Under the pieces are notes generated by a model that saw only the letters and a program-made list of their open reading frames with translations, made no database searches and was not told where the DNA came from. Both the position numbers and the translations under genes were made by a program. From contig NZ_LZHT01000094.1 of assembly GCF_001667315.1 (NCBI RefSeq), positions 58,211 through 122,210 of the forward strand: a stretch of DNA of 64,000 nucleotides, written 5' to 3'. The stretch comes from Mycobacterium sp. 852002-10029_SCH5224772 (lineage in GTDB: Bacteria; Actinomycetota; Actinomycetes; Mycobacteriales; Mycobacteriaceae). Every line of letters starts with the position of its first letter. Position 1 is the first letter of the stretch. Below, one piece after another: positions 24,300-32,828 of the stretch.

Positions 24300-25536
24300 T
24301 GACCCGGTCGCGACGGTATCCCAGCACGAACAGGAACTGGCGGCCCTCGACCTGATCGAGCATCCCACCGTCAAGGCCGCCTACCGGAGCGTGGCGCAGA
24401 CCTGGCTGGGCCGGGCCAAGGCGTCGGAGGCGATGCGCGAACGGTTCGACGACGCGTTCGCCGAGGTGATGTTCTCGGCGGCGGTGTGGTCGTCCAACCA
24501 GGACAAGCTGCGACCGAAGGTCAGTTGCATCACCCGGCTGGCGCACCCGGTGGACGGCCGCCGGATTCCTGGATCACGTTGGGGCATCGACAATCCCGAC
24601 AGCGTGTACCGGGTGATCCCAATCTCCGGCGACGAGCGTTACGAGATCCACGGCCGGGTCGGTGAACACCGGATGACCGAAAACTACTTCACCCTCTGGG
24701 ACGCGAACATGGGCACGGTCGACGTGCTCAACGGTCGCACCATGCGGGTCGACTCCGACGGCAGCTTCACCATCACCGTCGACTCCGACCCCGCCAACGG
24801 CCGGCCCAATCACGTGCGGACCTCCCCGGCCGCCCACGAGTTCTACATTCGCGACGTGCTGCTGGACTGGGGCCGCGACGACCCCAATCACCTTGAGGTG
24901 CAACGGCTCGGCGGCCCCCCGCAGACGCCGGCGCGCACGCTCGACGAGCAGGCCGAGGCGACCGCGGCGATGATGGACTACTTCGCCAACTTCACCGGCA
25001 AGCTCAGTCATGGCGTGTACAAGATGCCGGCCAACCATTTCAACCTGGCCTGGTCCGCCGACAAGGCCGGCGCCATGCGCAACCAGGTGTACGTGATGGG
25101 CCGGTTCGATCTCGCCCCCGGCGAGGCGTTCGTCGTCGACCTGAACGACGGTGGCGCCGAATATTTCACCGTTCCGCTCAGCAATATCTGGGGCACCACG
25201 CTCGAACTCGTCGACCGCACCGGCAGCCTCAACAAGGCGCAGTCCGTCGCCAACGAGGACGGCAGCCACACCTACGTGATCTCACCGGTCGACCCCGGCG
25301 TAGCCAATTGGATCGACTCCGACGGCCTGCGCGAAGCCATCCTGACGCTGCGCATGGCGGAATTCGGCGACAACGGTCCCCGCGAAGACCTCGGTGCGCG
25401 GGGCCGCGTCATCAAGCTGGACCAGCTCGACGCCGAGGTGCCGCACCTGGCGCGGGTGAGCCCGCAGCAGCGGGCGGCCCAGCTCGCCGACCGGCGAAAG
25501 GGCTATCTGCGGCGCCTACCGGAAGGGACGATCTAG
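24292..25536 (+). CDS. Conserved hypothetical protein, DUF1214-like end
   Basis: A 414-residue protein without a function I can name. The C-terminal part (about 240-400), with AEYFTVPLSNIWGTTLELVDRTGSLNKAQ and VANEDGSHTYVISPVDPGVANWIDSDGL, resembles DUF1214 proteins. The N-terminal part is alpha-helical and then beta-rich (DSVYRVIPISGDERYEIHGR). There is no signal peptide or membrane segment. GGAGGAACAGC precedes the ATG, which overlaps the sulfotransferase by 8 bases, so translation is coupled. Sulfotransferase-DUF1214-SDR neighbours recur in mycobacteria, which suggests a shared substrate. Confidence 0.75.
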   Translation: MPDDPVATVSQHEQELAALDLIEHPTVKAAYRSVAQTWLGRAKASEAMRERFDDAFAEVMFSAAVWSSNQDKLRPKVSCITRLAHPVDGRRIPGSRWGIDNPDSVYRVIPISGDERYEIHGRVGEHRMTENYFTLWDANMGTVDVLNGRTMRVDSDGSFTITVDSDPANGRPNHVRTSPAAHEFYIRDVLLDWGRDDPNHLEVQRLGGPPQTPARTLDEQAEATAAMMDYFANFTGKLSHGVYKMPANHFNLAWSADKAGAMRNQVYVMGRFDLAPGEAFVVDLNDGGAEYFTVPLSNIWGTTLELVDRTGSLNKAQSVANEDGSHTYVISPVDPGVANWIDSDGLREAILTLRMAEFGDNGPREDLGARGRVIKLDQLDAEVPHLARVSPQQRAAQLADRRKGYLRRLPEGTI

Positions 25537-25538
25537 CG

Positions 25539-26369
25539 ATGTCACGCTGGCTGATCACGGGATGCTCCACCGGCTTCGGCCGCGAAATCGCCCGCGCGGC
25601 CCTGGAAGCCGGCCACAGCGTGGTGGTGACGGCGCGGCGGGCCGAGGCCGTGCAGGACTTCGCCGACCAGTTCGGCGACCGGGCGCTGGCCGCCGCGCTC
25701 GATGTGACCGACACCGGCCAGGTCGCCGCCGCGGTGGCGGCGACCGAAAAGGCTTTCGGCGGAATCGATGTGCTGGTCAACAACGCCGGACACGGCTACC
25801 TGTCCGCGGTGGAAGAGGGTGAGGACGCCGAAGTCCGAAAGCTGTTCGACGTCAACTACTTCGGCGCCGTCGACATGATCAAGGCGGTGCTGCCGGGCAT
25901 GCGCGACCGCGGGTCGGGCCACATCATCAACATCTCCTCGATGACCGGCCTGGTGGCCAACCCACCCAACGCCTACTACTCGTCGACCAAGTTCGCGCTC
26001 GAGGCCGTGACCGAAGCGCTGGCCACCGAGGTCCGCCCGCTGGGCATCAAGGTGACCGCCATCGAACCCGGTGCGTTCCGCACCGATTGGGCGACCCGGT
26101 CCATGAAGGAATCCGATGCTCCGATAGCCGATTACGGCGACGTGGCGGCGCGCAAGGACCTGATCAAGCAGTTCGCCGATCACCTGCCCGGCGACCCGCG
26201 CAAGGTGGCCGAGGCGGTGCTGATGGTGGCCAAACTCGACGATCCGCCGCTGCGGCTGCTGCTGGGCCGCGACGTGCTCAAGGCCATGCGGGACAAGATC
26301 GCGGCGCTGTCGGCGTCGATCGACGAGTGGGAAGCCGTCACCAAGGACGTGAACTTCCCCGCTTCATAG
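25539..26369 (+). CDS. SDR-family oxidoreductase
   Basis: A 276-residue classical short-chain dehydrogenase: cofactor motif ITGCSTGFGREIARAALEAGH (glycines at about 8-14), VLVNNAGHGYL, the catalytic Ser in NISSMTG and YYSSTKFALEAV. RADR-like Arg residues after strand two (TARRAEAV) favour NADP(H). It starts 2 bases after the upstream gene's stop and ends the plus-strand accessory operon. It is convergent with the MDR oxidoreductase gene. Confidence 0.87.
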   Translation: MSRWLITGCSTGFGREIARAALEAGHSVVVTARRAEAVQDFADQFGDRALAAALDVTDTGQVAAAVAATEKAFGGIDVLVNNAGHGYLSAVEEGEDAEVRKLFDVNYFGAVDMIKAVLPGMRDRGSGHIINISSMTGLVANPPNAYYSSTKFALEAVTEALATEVRPLGIKVTAIEPGAFRTDWATRSMKESDAPIADYGDVAARKDLIKQFADHLPGDPRKVAEAVLMVAKLDDPPLRLLLGRDVLKAMRDKIAALSASIDEWEAVTKDVNFPAS

Positions 26370-26420
26370 GCGCTTCGTAGGCGCTTGGTGAAGCTGTGCC
26401 GCCGACGGGGTGCATGGCCC

Positions 26421-27359
26421 TCAGTCCCGCACGATGAGGACGGTCTTGCCGGCGCGGCCGCCGCGCTCGCGGCTTTCGAACGCCTCCCGACCCTCGTCGA
26501 GCGGGAACGTCTGGGCGATCGCGACGTGCAACCGGTCGCCGTCGACAAGCGCGGCGAGCTCGGTCAGCTGATCGCGATTCGGCGTGACGACGAAGAAGGT
26601 TGCGCTGATACCGAATTCGTCGGCCTTGCCATCCGGTGGCGGTGCCGACAACGTGACCAGCCGGCCACCGCGGCGCAGCACGCCGTATGACCTTTCCAGC
26701 GTCTGGCCGCCGACGGTGTCGACGACGACGTCGTAGGCGGCGCCGGTTTCGTCGAATGCCTCGGTGCGCGTGTCGATCACCCGCTGCGCGCCGCAACCAC
26801 GAAGAAGGTTGGCGGTGTCGCTGCGCACGGTCGCGGCCACCTGCGCGCCGAGCAGGGCGGCCAGCTGGACGGTCAACAGGCCCACTCCCCCGGCGCCGCC
26901 GTGCACCAGCACGGCCTCTCCCGGTTGCACCGCGGCGTGATCGACCAGAGCCTGCAGCGCCGTCAGGCCGGCCAGCGGCAGCGCCGCGGCGACGGTGTGG
27001 GAGACCGTCGACGGCTTGGCGGCCAGGTCGGTCGCGGGCACGGCGACGAAATCGGCCGCCGCGCCGTCGCGGTCGAACGCGATCAGCCCATAGACCTCGT
27101 CGCCGGGCACGAAATCCGTGACGCCGTCGGCCACCGCGGACACCACGCCGGAAACCTCGTGCGACGGGATCACCGGGGTCCGGCTGACGCCGCCGCGGGT
27201 CCAGGTTTCCTCCCACGTCAGCTCGTCGAAGGTGATGGCAGCCGCATGTACGGCCACCAAGGCCTCGCCGGCGGCCGCCACCGGCACGGGCGCCCGCTCG
27301 ATCACCAGCTGTTCGGGGCCGCCGCGCCGGTGCGCCCGCAGCGCGGTCATCTCGTTCAC
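26421..27359 (-). CDS. Zinc-independent MDR oxidoreductase (quinone oxidoreductase-like)
   Basis: A 312-residue NADP-dependent medium-chain dehydrogenase/reductase. The GroES-like domain (SHEVSGVVSAVADGVTDFVPGDEVYG) is followed by the Rossmann motif VLVHGGAGGVGLLTVQLAALLGAQV near 150-175. Catalytic zinc ligands are absent, as in quinone oxidoreductases and enoyl reductases. The GTG start overlaps the ung stop (GTGA); an ATG three codons downstream is an alternative. It is co-transcribed with ung although unrelated in function. Confidence 0.86.
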   Translation of the reverse strand: MNEMTALRAHRRGGPEQLVIERAPVPVAAAGEALVAVHAAAITFDELTWEETWTRGGVSRTPVIPSHEVSGVVSAVADGVTDFVPGDEVYGLIAFDRDGAAADFVAVPATDLAAKPSTVSHTVAAALPLAGLTALQALVDHAAVQPGEAVLVHGGAGGVGLLTVQLAALLGAQVAATVRSDTANLLRGCGAQRVIDTRTEAFDETGAAYDVVVDTVGGQTLERSYGVLRRGGRLVTLSAPPPDGKADEFGISATFFVVTPNRDQLTELAALVDGDRLHVAIAQTFPLDEGREAFESRERGGRAGKTVLIVRD

Positions 27360-28042
27360 GGCAGCCGCCAATCGATCGCGTCCGCGCCCATTTCGGCCAG
27401 CAGCTCGTTGGCACGGCTGAACGGACGGGAGCCGAAGAAGCCCCGCGAGGCGGACAGTGGCGAGGGGTGGGGTGACTCGATGGCCACGCAGTTCCCTTGG
27501 GCGAGAATCGGTTTGAGCGTTGACGCGTCACGGCCCCACAGGATGGCCACCAGGGGCAGCGACCGTGCGGTCAGCGCCCGGATGGCGCACTCGGTCACCG
27601 CTTCCCAGCCCCTGCCACGATGCGACGCCGGATTGCTGGGACGCACCGTGAGCACCCTGTTCAGCAGCAGCACGCCGCGCTGCGCCCAGGGCGTCAGGTC
27701 ACCGCACGACGGCGGGGGGTGGCCCAGGTCCGCGGCGTACTCCTGAAAGATGTTGGCCAGGCTGCGGGGCAGCGGCCGCACCTCGGGTGCCACCGAAAAG
27801 CTCAGCCCCACAGCGTGTCCGGGCGTCGGGTAGGGATCCTGCCCGACGATCAACACCCTGACCTGGTCGAAGGGGTAGGTGAAGGCGCGCAACACATTCG
27901 GTCCGGCGGGCAGATACCTGCGCCCGGCCGCGATCTCGTCCCGCAGGAACTGCCCCATCTGGGCGACCTGCCCGGCCACCGGCTCCAGCGCGCTCGCCCA
28001 GCCCGGCTCGACCAGTTCACTCAGCGGCCGCGCGGTCATCAT
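27356..28042 (-). CDS. ung: Uracil-DNA glycosylase (family 1)
   Basis: Removes uracil from DNA in base-excision repair. The water-activating motif GQDPYPTPGHAVGLSFS is near residues 68-84, the uracil-binding LLLNRVLTVR in the middle, and the DNA-intercalation motif SPHPSPLSASRGFFGSRPFS near the C-terminus. 228 residues; starting at the second Met gives 227, the length of Rv2976c. thiL lies 38 bases upstream on the same strand. Confidence 0.97.
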   Translation of the reverse strand: MMTARPLSELVEPGWASALEPVAGQVAQMGQFLRDEIAAGRRYLPAGPNVLRAFTYPFDQVRVLIVGQDPYPTPGHAVGLSFSVAPEVRPLPRSLANIFQEYAADLGHPPPSCGDLTPWAQRGVLLLNRVLTVRPSNPASHRGRGWEAVTECAIRALTARSLPLVAILWGRDASTLKPILAQGNCVAIESPHPSPLSASRGFFGSRPFSRANELLAEMGADAIDWRLP

Positions 28043-28080
28043 CGGCCCTTCGCGATCGGGTAAACGGTCACCGCGTCACC

Positions 28081-29028
28081 CTAGTACGACTGCCAGCCGG
28101 CGTGGCCGCTCCACTCCTGATCGTCGACGAGCACCCGGGCCGGGCCGTCGAGAACCCGCCCGATGATGCGCCATCCGGCCGGCGCGGGTCCGGCGAAAGA
28201 CGCCACCAGGGCGTGGTCTTCGCCGCCGCCCAGCACCCACGGCCAGGGGTCGGCGCCCACGGCGGCCGCCGCCGCGGCCAGCGCGTCGCGGTCCGCGGCC
28301 AGCGCCGCCGTGGACAGGTCGATGCCCACCCCCGACGCGTCGGCGACATGCCGTAGGTCGGCGATGAGGCCGTCGGACACGTCGATCATCGCCTGCGCTC
28401 CCCCGGCCGCCGCCACCGCGCCCTGACCGTACGGCGGCTCGGGCACCACATGCCGGCGCCGCAGCTCATCGAATCCACTAACCCCGTTGTGCCACAAGGC
28501 AAACCCTGCCGCCGAGCGGCCCAGGTCCCCGGCGACGGCGATCAGCGAGCCGGGCTTGGCGCCCGATCGCCGCACCGGCTCGCGCCCGCCGAGGTCGCCC
28601 AGTACCGTCACCGAGATCACCCACTGCGGGCAGCTGACCAGATCACCGCCGGCGATGCCGGCACCGACGCGCTGTGCCTCGTCCCACATCCCGTCGACCA
28701 ACGCGTCCACCGCCGCCGCCGGCGTCTGACCGGGCGCGCCGAAGGCAACCACGAACGCCGTCGGCCGCGCGCCCATCGCCTCGACATCCGCGGCATTCTG
28801 GGCGATCGCCTTGCGGCCGATGTCGTGGGGCGACGACCAGTCCAGCCGGAAGTGCCGGTCCTGCACCAGCATGTCGGTCGACACCACGGCGCGGCCGTCG
28901 CCGGCCGCCACCAGCGCCGCGTCGTCACCCGGCCCGAGCATGACCGCGGCCGGCTGCCGGCGACCGGCCACCAGGCGGTCGATGACGGCGAACTCGCCGA
29001 GTTGTTGCAGCGTCGATTCGTCCCGCAC
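28081..29028 (-). CDS. thiL: Thiamine-monophosphate kinase
   Basis: Phosphorylates thiamine monophosphate to the active cofactor ThDP, needed by the ThDP enzymes at 6.6 and 52.2 kb. Motifs: MLGPGDDAALV near the N-terminus, VVSTDMLVQDRHFRLDWSSPHDIGRKAIAQNAAD, and AMIDVSDGLIADLRHVA. 315 residues from the GTG at VRDESTLQQLGEF, where similarity to Rv2977c begins; the upstream frame overlaps the divergent gene. No riboswitch is seen. Confidence 0.94.
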   Translation of the reverse strand: MRDESTLQQLGEFAVIDRLVAGRRQPAAVMLGPGDDAALVAAGDGRAVVSTDMLVQDRHFRLDWSSPHDIGRKAIAQNAADVEAMGARPTAFVVAFGAPGQTPAAAVDALVDGMWDEAQRVGAGIAGGDLVSCPQWVISVTVLGDLGGREPVRRSGAKPGSLIAVAGDLGRSAAGFALWHNGVSGFDELRRRHVVPEPPYGQGAVAAAGGAQAMIDVSDGLIADLRHVADASGVGIDLSTAALAADRDALAAAAAAVGADPWPWVLGGGEDHALVASFAGPAPAGWRIIGRVLDGPARVLVDDQEWSGHAGWQSY

Positions 29029-29093
29029 GCAACCCACGATAGGGCCCACGGCGTAGGAATAATTAGCCAACCGGGTGGGGCGAAGGGATAGTG

Positions 29094-29675
29094 ATGAGCA
29101 GACAGGAGGTGCGCGCGGTGGCAACCGAATCGGACGCCGACGGCGGGCCGCCGCGTGCGGTGATCATGGTCGCGGTCGCGCTGGCGGTCGCGACGATCGG
29201 CGTGATCCTGGCCATCGCGGCGACCCGCGAGGCGCCACCGCCGCCGGTCGCCATTGCGGGCGTCCCGGCGCCGCAGGCCGACAGCGCCGAATGCCGGGCA
29301 CTGATGGACGCGCTGCCGCAGCGCCTGGGCGACTACCAGCGCGCGACCCTCGAGCAACCGGAACCGGTGGGCGCGGCGGCGTGGCGGACGGGCCGGGGCA
29401 GCCCGGTGGTGCTGCGCTGCGGGCTGGACCGCCCGGCCGAGTTCGTCCTGGGCGCTCCGATCCAGGTGGTCGATCGGGTGCAGTGGTTCCAGGTGCGCTC
29501 GGATCAGCAATCCGCCGGCGACGCCGGCAGGTCCACCTGGTACGCGGTGGATCGCGGGGTCTATGTGGCGCTCACGCTGCCGACCGGGTCGGGCCCGGCA
29601 CCGATCCAGCAGCTTTCCGATGTCATCGATCAGCACATCGCGGCCGCGCCCATCAACCCCGGGCAGCCCCGTTAG
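29094..29675 (+). CDS. DUF3515 family membrane-anchored protein
   Basis: A 193-residue actinobacterial DUF3515 protein, orthologue of Rv2980. One N-terminal membrane segment (AVIMVAVALAVATIGVILAI, about 20-40) is followed by an extracytoplasmic domain with two conserved cysteines (SAECRALMDALP and LRCGLDRPAEF), likely a disulfide. Function is unknown; the gene always sits beside ddl and thiL, hinting at an envelope role (inference). GAAGGGA precedes a GTG-ATG pair and either may start translation. Its end overlaps the end of ddlA by 4 bases. Confidence 0.85.
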   Translation: MSRQEVRAVATESDADGGPPRAVIMVAVALAVATIGVILAIAATREAPPPPVAIAGVPAPQADSAECRALMDALPQRLGDYQRATLEQPEPVGAAAWRTGRGSPVVLRCGLDRPAEFVLGAPIQVVDRVQWFQVRSDQQSAGDAGRSTWYAVDRGVYVALTLPTGSGPAPIQQLSDVIDQHIAAAPINPGQPR

Positions 29676-30817
29676 CGCAGACCCACCCCGCGGGCCAACG
29701 CCGTCTCGACCATCGTGGCCAGCAAGGTCGCGTAGTCCACGCCGCTGGCCGCCCACATCCGCGGATACATCGAGATGGTGGTGAATCCCGGCATCGTGTT
29801 GATCTCGTTGAGTACGGGCCCGTCGTCGGTGAGGAAGAAATCCACCCGGGCCAGCCCCTGGCAGTCGATGGCCTTGAACGCACGGATCGCCAATTGGCGC
29901 ACGGCGTCGGCGATCTCGTCGTCGACCTTTGCGGGCACATCCAATTCGGCCGCGTCGTCGAGGTATTTGGTGGCGAAGTCGTAGAACGCATCCTCGCGGC
30001 CCCGCACGCCGGCCACCCGTATCTCGCCCAACGCGCTGGCTTCGACTGTGCCGTCGGGCATTTCGAGCACACCGCACTCCAGCTCACGGCCAACGATCGC
30101 GGCCTCGACGATGACTTTGGGATCGTGGCGGCGCGCATCGGCGACGGCGACGTCCAGCTGGTCCCAGCTCGATACCCGGCTCACTCCGATCGAGGAACCA
30201 CCTCGGGCCGGTTTGACGAACACCGGCAACCCCAGCCGCTGGCATTCCTCGGGCCGCAGCCTCGCGCGCGACGGCCGCAGCACCGCGTAGTCACCGATCG
30301 GCAATCCCTCGGCGGCGAACAGCTTCTTGGTGAACTCCTTGTCCATGCCGGCGGCGCTGGCCAACACCCCGGCCCCCACATAGGGCACACCGGCGAGTTC
30401 GAGCAGACCCTGGATCGTGCCGTCCTCACCGTAGGGGCCGTGCAGCACGGGGAATACCACGTCGACCGACGCCAACACCTCACTCGCACCGGGTGGCAGG
30501 GAAATCAATTGGCCACTGCGCCGCGGATCGGCCGGCAGCGCCAGCTCGGTTCCCGATTCGACGGTGACTTCGGGCAGTCGCCGGTCGGTGATCGCCAGCG
30601 CGGCCGGGTCACCGGCGGTGAGCACCCAGGAACCTTCCGGGGTGATGCCGATCGCGACGACCTCGAAACGCCCAGGGTCGAGGTTGCGCAGAATGCTGCC
30701 CGCCGAGACGCACGAGATGGCGTGCTCGTTGCTGCGACCGCCGAAGACGACGGCCACCCGCGCCCGCTGGCCACCCCCTGAGCCGGGGTGCGGCGTCGAC
30801 CGATCGCTGGCATTCAC
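29672..30817 (-). CDS. ddlA: D-alanine--D-alanine ligase
   Basis: ATP-grasp ligase that makes the D-Ala-D-Ala dipeptide for peptidoglycan; target of D-cycloserine. Motifs: VAVVFGGRSNEHAISCVSAGSI near the N-terminus, HGPYGEDGTIQGLLEL, FVKPARGGSSIGVSRV and the Mg-binding end RVDFFLTDDGPVLNEINTMPGFT. 381 residues from the GTG at MNASDRS; a GTG two codons earlier is possible. It ends tail-to-tail with the DUF3515 gene, with gpsA upstream on the same strand. Confidence 0.95.
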   Translation of the reverse strand: MNASDRSTPHPGSGGGQRARVAVVFGGRSNEHAISCVSAGSILRNLDPGRFEVVAIGITPEGSWVLTAGDPAALAITDRRLPEVTVESGTELALPADPRRSGQLISLPPGASEVLASVDVVFPVLHGPYGEDGTIQGLLELAGVPYVGAGVLASAAGMDKEFTKKLFAAEGLPIGDYAVLRPSRARLRPEECQRLGLPVFVKPARGGSSIGVSRVSSWDQLDVAVADARRHDPKVIVEAAIVGRELECGVLEMPDGTVEASALGEIRVAGVRGREDAFYDFATKYLDDAAELDVPAKVDDEIADAVRQLAIRAFKAIDCQGLARVDFFLTDDGPVLNEINTMPGFTTISMYPRMWAASGVDYATLLATMVETALARGVGLR

Positions 30818-30848
30818 AATCACAAGAGGCTACCGGGTAAGTGGCGAC

Positions 30849-31892
30849 TCATTCGGGCTTGGTGCGGCGGCCCAGCAGCAGCGCCATCGCCTCGTCGACC
30901 GACAGTCCCCTGTGGCAGACCCGGTGCACGGCGTCGGTCAGCGGCATTTCGACGTCGTAACTGGCCGCCAGCGCCAGCACCGACTCGCAGGACGTCACGC
31001 CCTCCACGACGTGGCCGTCGCCGCCGTCGGGCGTGCCGGAAAGCACCGACTCGATGGGTGCTCCGCGCCCGAGCCGTTCACCGAACGACCGGTTGCGCGA
31101 GTGCGGCGAGCTGCAGGTGGCCACCAGGTCGCCCACCCCGGCCAGCCCGGCCAGCGTCGCGCCCTTGGCGCCGAGCGCGATCCCCAGCCGCATGATCTCG
31201 GCCAGTCCCCGGGTGATGATCGCCGCCGCGGTGTTTTCGCCGAGCCCCACACCGGCGGCCATCCCGCAGGCCAATGCGATCACGTTCTTGCACGCCCCGC
31301 CGACCTCGGTGCCGACCACATCGCTGTTGGTGTAGGGACGAAAGTATGCACTGTTCAGCATGCGCTGCAGGGCGACGGCCCGGCCCGAGTCATTGCACGC
31401 GACCACGGTCGCGGCCGGCTGGGATGCGGCGATCTCGCTGGCCAGATTCGGTCCCGAGATCACCGCGACCTGGGCCGGGTCGACGCCGGTCACCGAGACG
31501 ATCACCTGACTCATCCGCATCAGGGTGCCCAGTTCGATGCCCTTGGCCAGGCTGACCAGCGTCGCGCCCTGGCGCAGCAGCGGCGCCCAGCGCTCGAGGT
31601 TGCTCCGCATCGTCTGCGCCGGCACGCCGAGCAGCACCGTCGACGCGTCCCGCAGCGCTTCGGCGGCGTCGGCGGTGGCGCGGATGCCCGACGGCAGCGA
31701 CGTCCCCGGCAGATAGTCCGGGTTAGACCGGGTGGCGTTGATCCGCTCGGCGAGCTCGGGCCTGCGGGCCCACAGCGTGACCTCTGTTTGCGGACCCCCT
31801 GCCTCGATGAGCACCTTGGCCAGCGCCGTGCCCCACGCCCCCGCGCCCATGACCGTGACGGCGCCCGTCGACGCGGCATGCGTGCCGGTCAT
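30849..31892 (-). CDS. gpsA: Glycerol-3-phosphate dehydrogenase [NAD(P)+]
   Basis: Reduces dihydroxyacetone phosphate to sn-glycerol-3-phosphate for phospholipid synthesis. The N-terminal cofactor motif is VMGAGAWGTALAKVL, followed by NPDYLPG, the VSLAKGIE segment and the substrate-binding VGGACKNVIALACGMAAGVGLGENTAAAIITRG. 347 residues, close to GpdA2 (Rv2982c, 334). GGGGG precedes the ATG. It is upstream of ddlA and divergent from fbiD. Confidence 0.95.
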   Translation of the reverse strand: MTGTHAASTGAVTVMGAGAWGTALAKVLIEAGGPQTEVTLWARRPELAERINATRSNPDYLPGTSLPSGIRATADAAEALRDASTVLLGVPAQTMRSNLERWAPLLRQGATLVSLAKGIELGTLMRMSQVIVSVTGVDPAQVAVISGPNLASEIAASQPAATVVACNDSGRAVALQRMLNSAYFRPYTNSDVVGTEVGGACKNVIALACGMAAGVGLGENTAAAIITRGLAEIMRLGIALGAKGATLAGLAGVGDLVATCSSPHSRNRSFGERLGRGAPIESVLSGTPDGGDGHVVEGVTSCESVLALAASYDVEMPLTDAVHRVCHRGLSVDEAMALLLGRRTKPE

Positions 31893-32025
31893 GTGTCACC
31901 CCCTGCCGGTGGTCGGTGTTGCTCACGCGGCGCGTGCAGCCGCTACACCCTAGATCAGCGACGGACCAGGCGTCACGCGCGCCAGCGTGTCCCCGCGCGC
32001 GGCGTCGCTGGCAGGATGACATCTC

Positions 32026-32697
32026 ATGAGCGGCATACGAGCCGACGGCGCACACAGCGGCGCGGGCAATGCGGGCGATGTCGCGTTGATCATCGCGGTC
32101 AAGAGGTTGGCCGCGGCCAAGACCCGACTGGCGCCGGTTTTCTCGGCGCGCACTCGCGAGAGCGTGGTGCTGGCCATGTTGATGGACACCCTGGGCGCCG
32201 CGAGCCGCGTCGGTTCCCTGGGCTCGATCACCGTGATCACCCCCGACGACGCGGCGGCTGCCGCGGCCGCCGAGCTGGGTGCCGATGTGCTGGCCGATCC
32301 GACACCCGAGGGCCATCCCGATCCACTGAACAACGCGATCACCACCGCGGAGCGCGCGGTGGGGGCTTCTTTTTCCAATGTCGTTGCGCTGCAAGGAGAT
32401 CTGCCGGCGCTGCAAACGCAGGAGCTGAGCGAGGCCGTCGCCGCCGCGCGCCAGCACCGGCGCAGCTTCGTCGCCGACCGGCTGGCGACGGGAACCGCGG
32501 CGCTCTTCGCGTTCGGGAGCCCGCTCGATCCCCGGTTCGGTTCCGATTCGTCGGCGCGGCACCGCAGTTCGGGTGCCATCGAGCTGACCGGCGCGTGGCC
32601 CGGTCTGCGCTGTGACGTCGACACGCCGACCGACCTGGCTGCCGCCCGCCGCCTCGGGGTGGGGGCCGCGACGGCCCGTGCCATCGGCGCGCACTGA
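32026..32697 (+). CDS. fbiD: Phosphoenolpyruvate guanylyltransferase (F420 biosynthesis)
   Basis: A 223-residue nucleotidyltransferase, orthologue of Rv2983/FbiD (CofC family). In mycobacteria it activates phosphoenolpyruvate with GTP for coenzyme F420 synthesis. Motifs: IIAVKRLAAAKTRLAPVFS (nucleotide binding), VITPDDAAA, VVALQGDLPALQ (metal-binding Asp) and LRCDVDTPTDLAAARRLGVG. It lies alone between gpsA and ppk1. F420 is used by enzymes such as the split-barrel protein at 39.9 kb. Confidence 0.92.
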   Translation: MSGIRADGAHSGAGNAGDVALIIAVKRLAAAKTRLAPVFSARTRESVVLAMLMDTLGAASRVGSLGSITVITPDDAAAAAAAELGADVLADPTPEGHPDPLNNAITTAERAVGASFSNVVALQGDLPALQTQELSEAVAAARQHRRSFVADRLATGTAALFAFGSPLDPRFGSDSSARHRSSGAIELTGAWPGLRCDVDTPTDLAAARRLGVGAATARAIGAH

Positions 32698-32765
32698 TTT
32701 CGGTCCTGTCCGGAAAGTGAACGTCGGCCCGATGGCGAATGGAAATCCCGCGAGCGCCGGCCCCG

Positions 32766-32820
32766 ATGGTGGCGACCCGCTTCGCCCGGCTCCGCGGTGC
32801 TCGCGATCACCACTAGCAGC
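32766..32820 (-). repeat. Dispersed intergenic repeat, single copy, upstream of ppk1
   Basis: On the minus strand this reads GTGATCGCGAGC, then CGCGGAGCCGGGCGAAGCGGGTC, the core of a repeat also found at 36077-36133, 43140-43251 and 58661-58772. It lies between fbiD and the ppk1 start. Confidence 0.7.
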
Positions 32821-32828
32821 ACCCGCGC

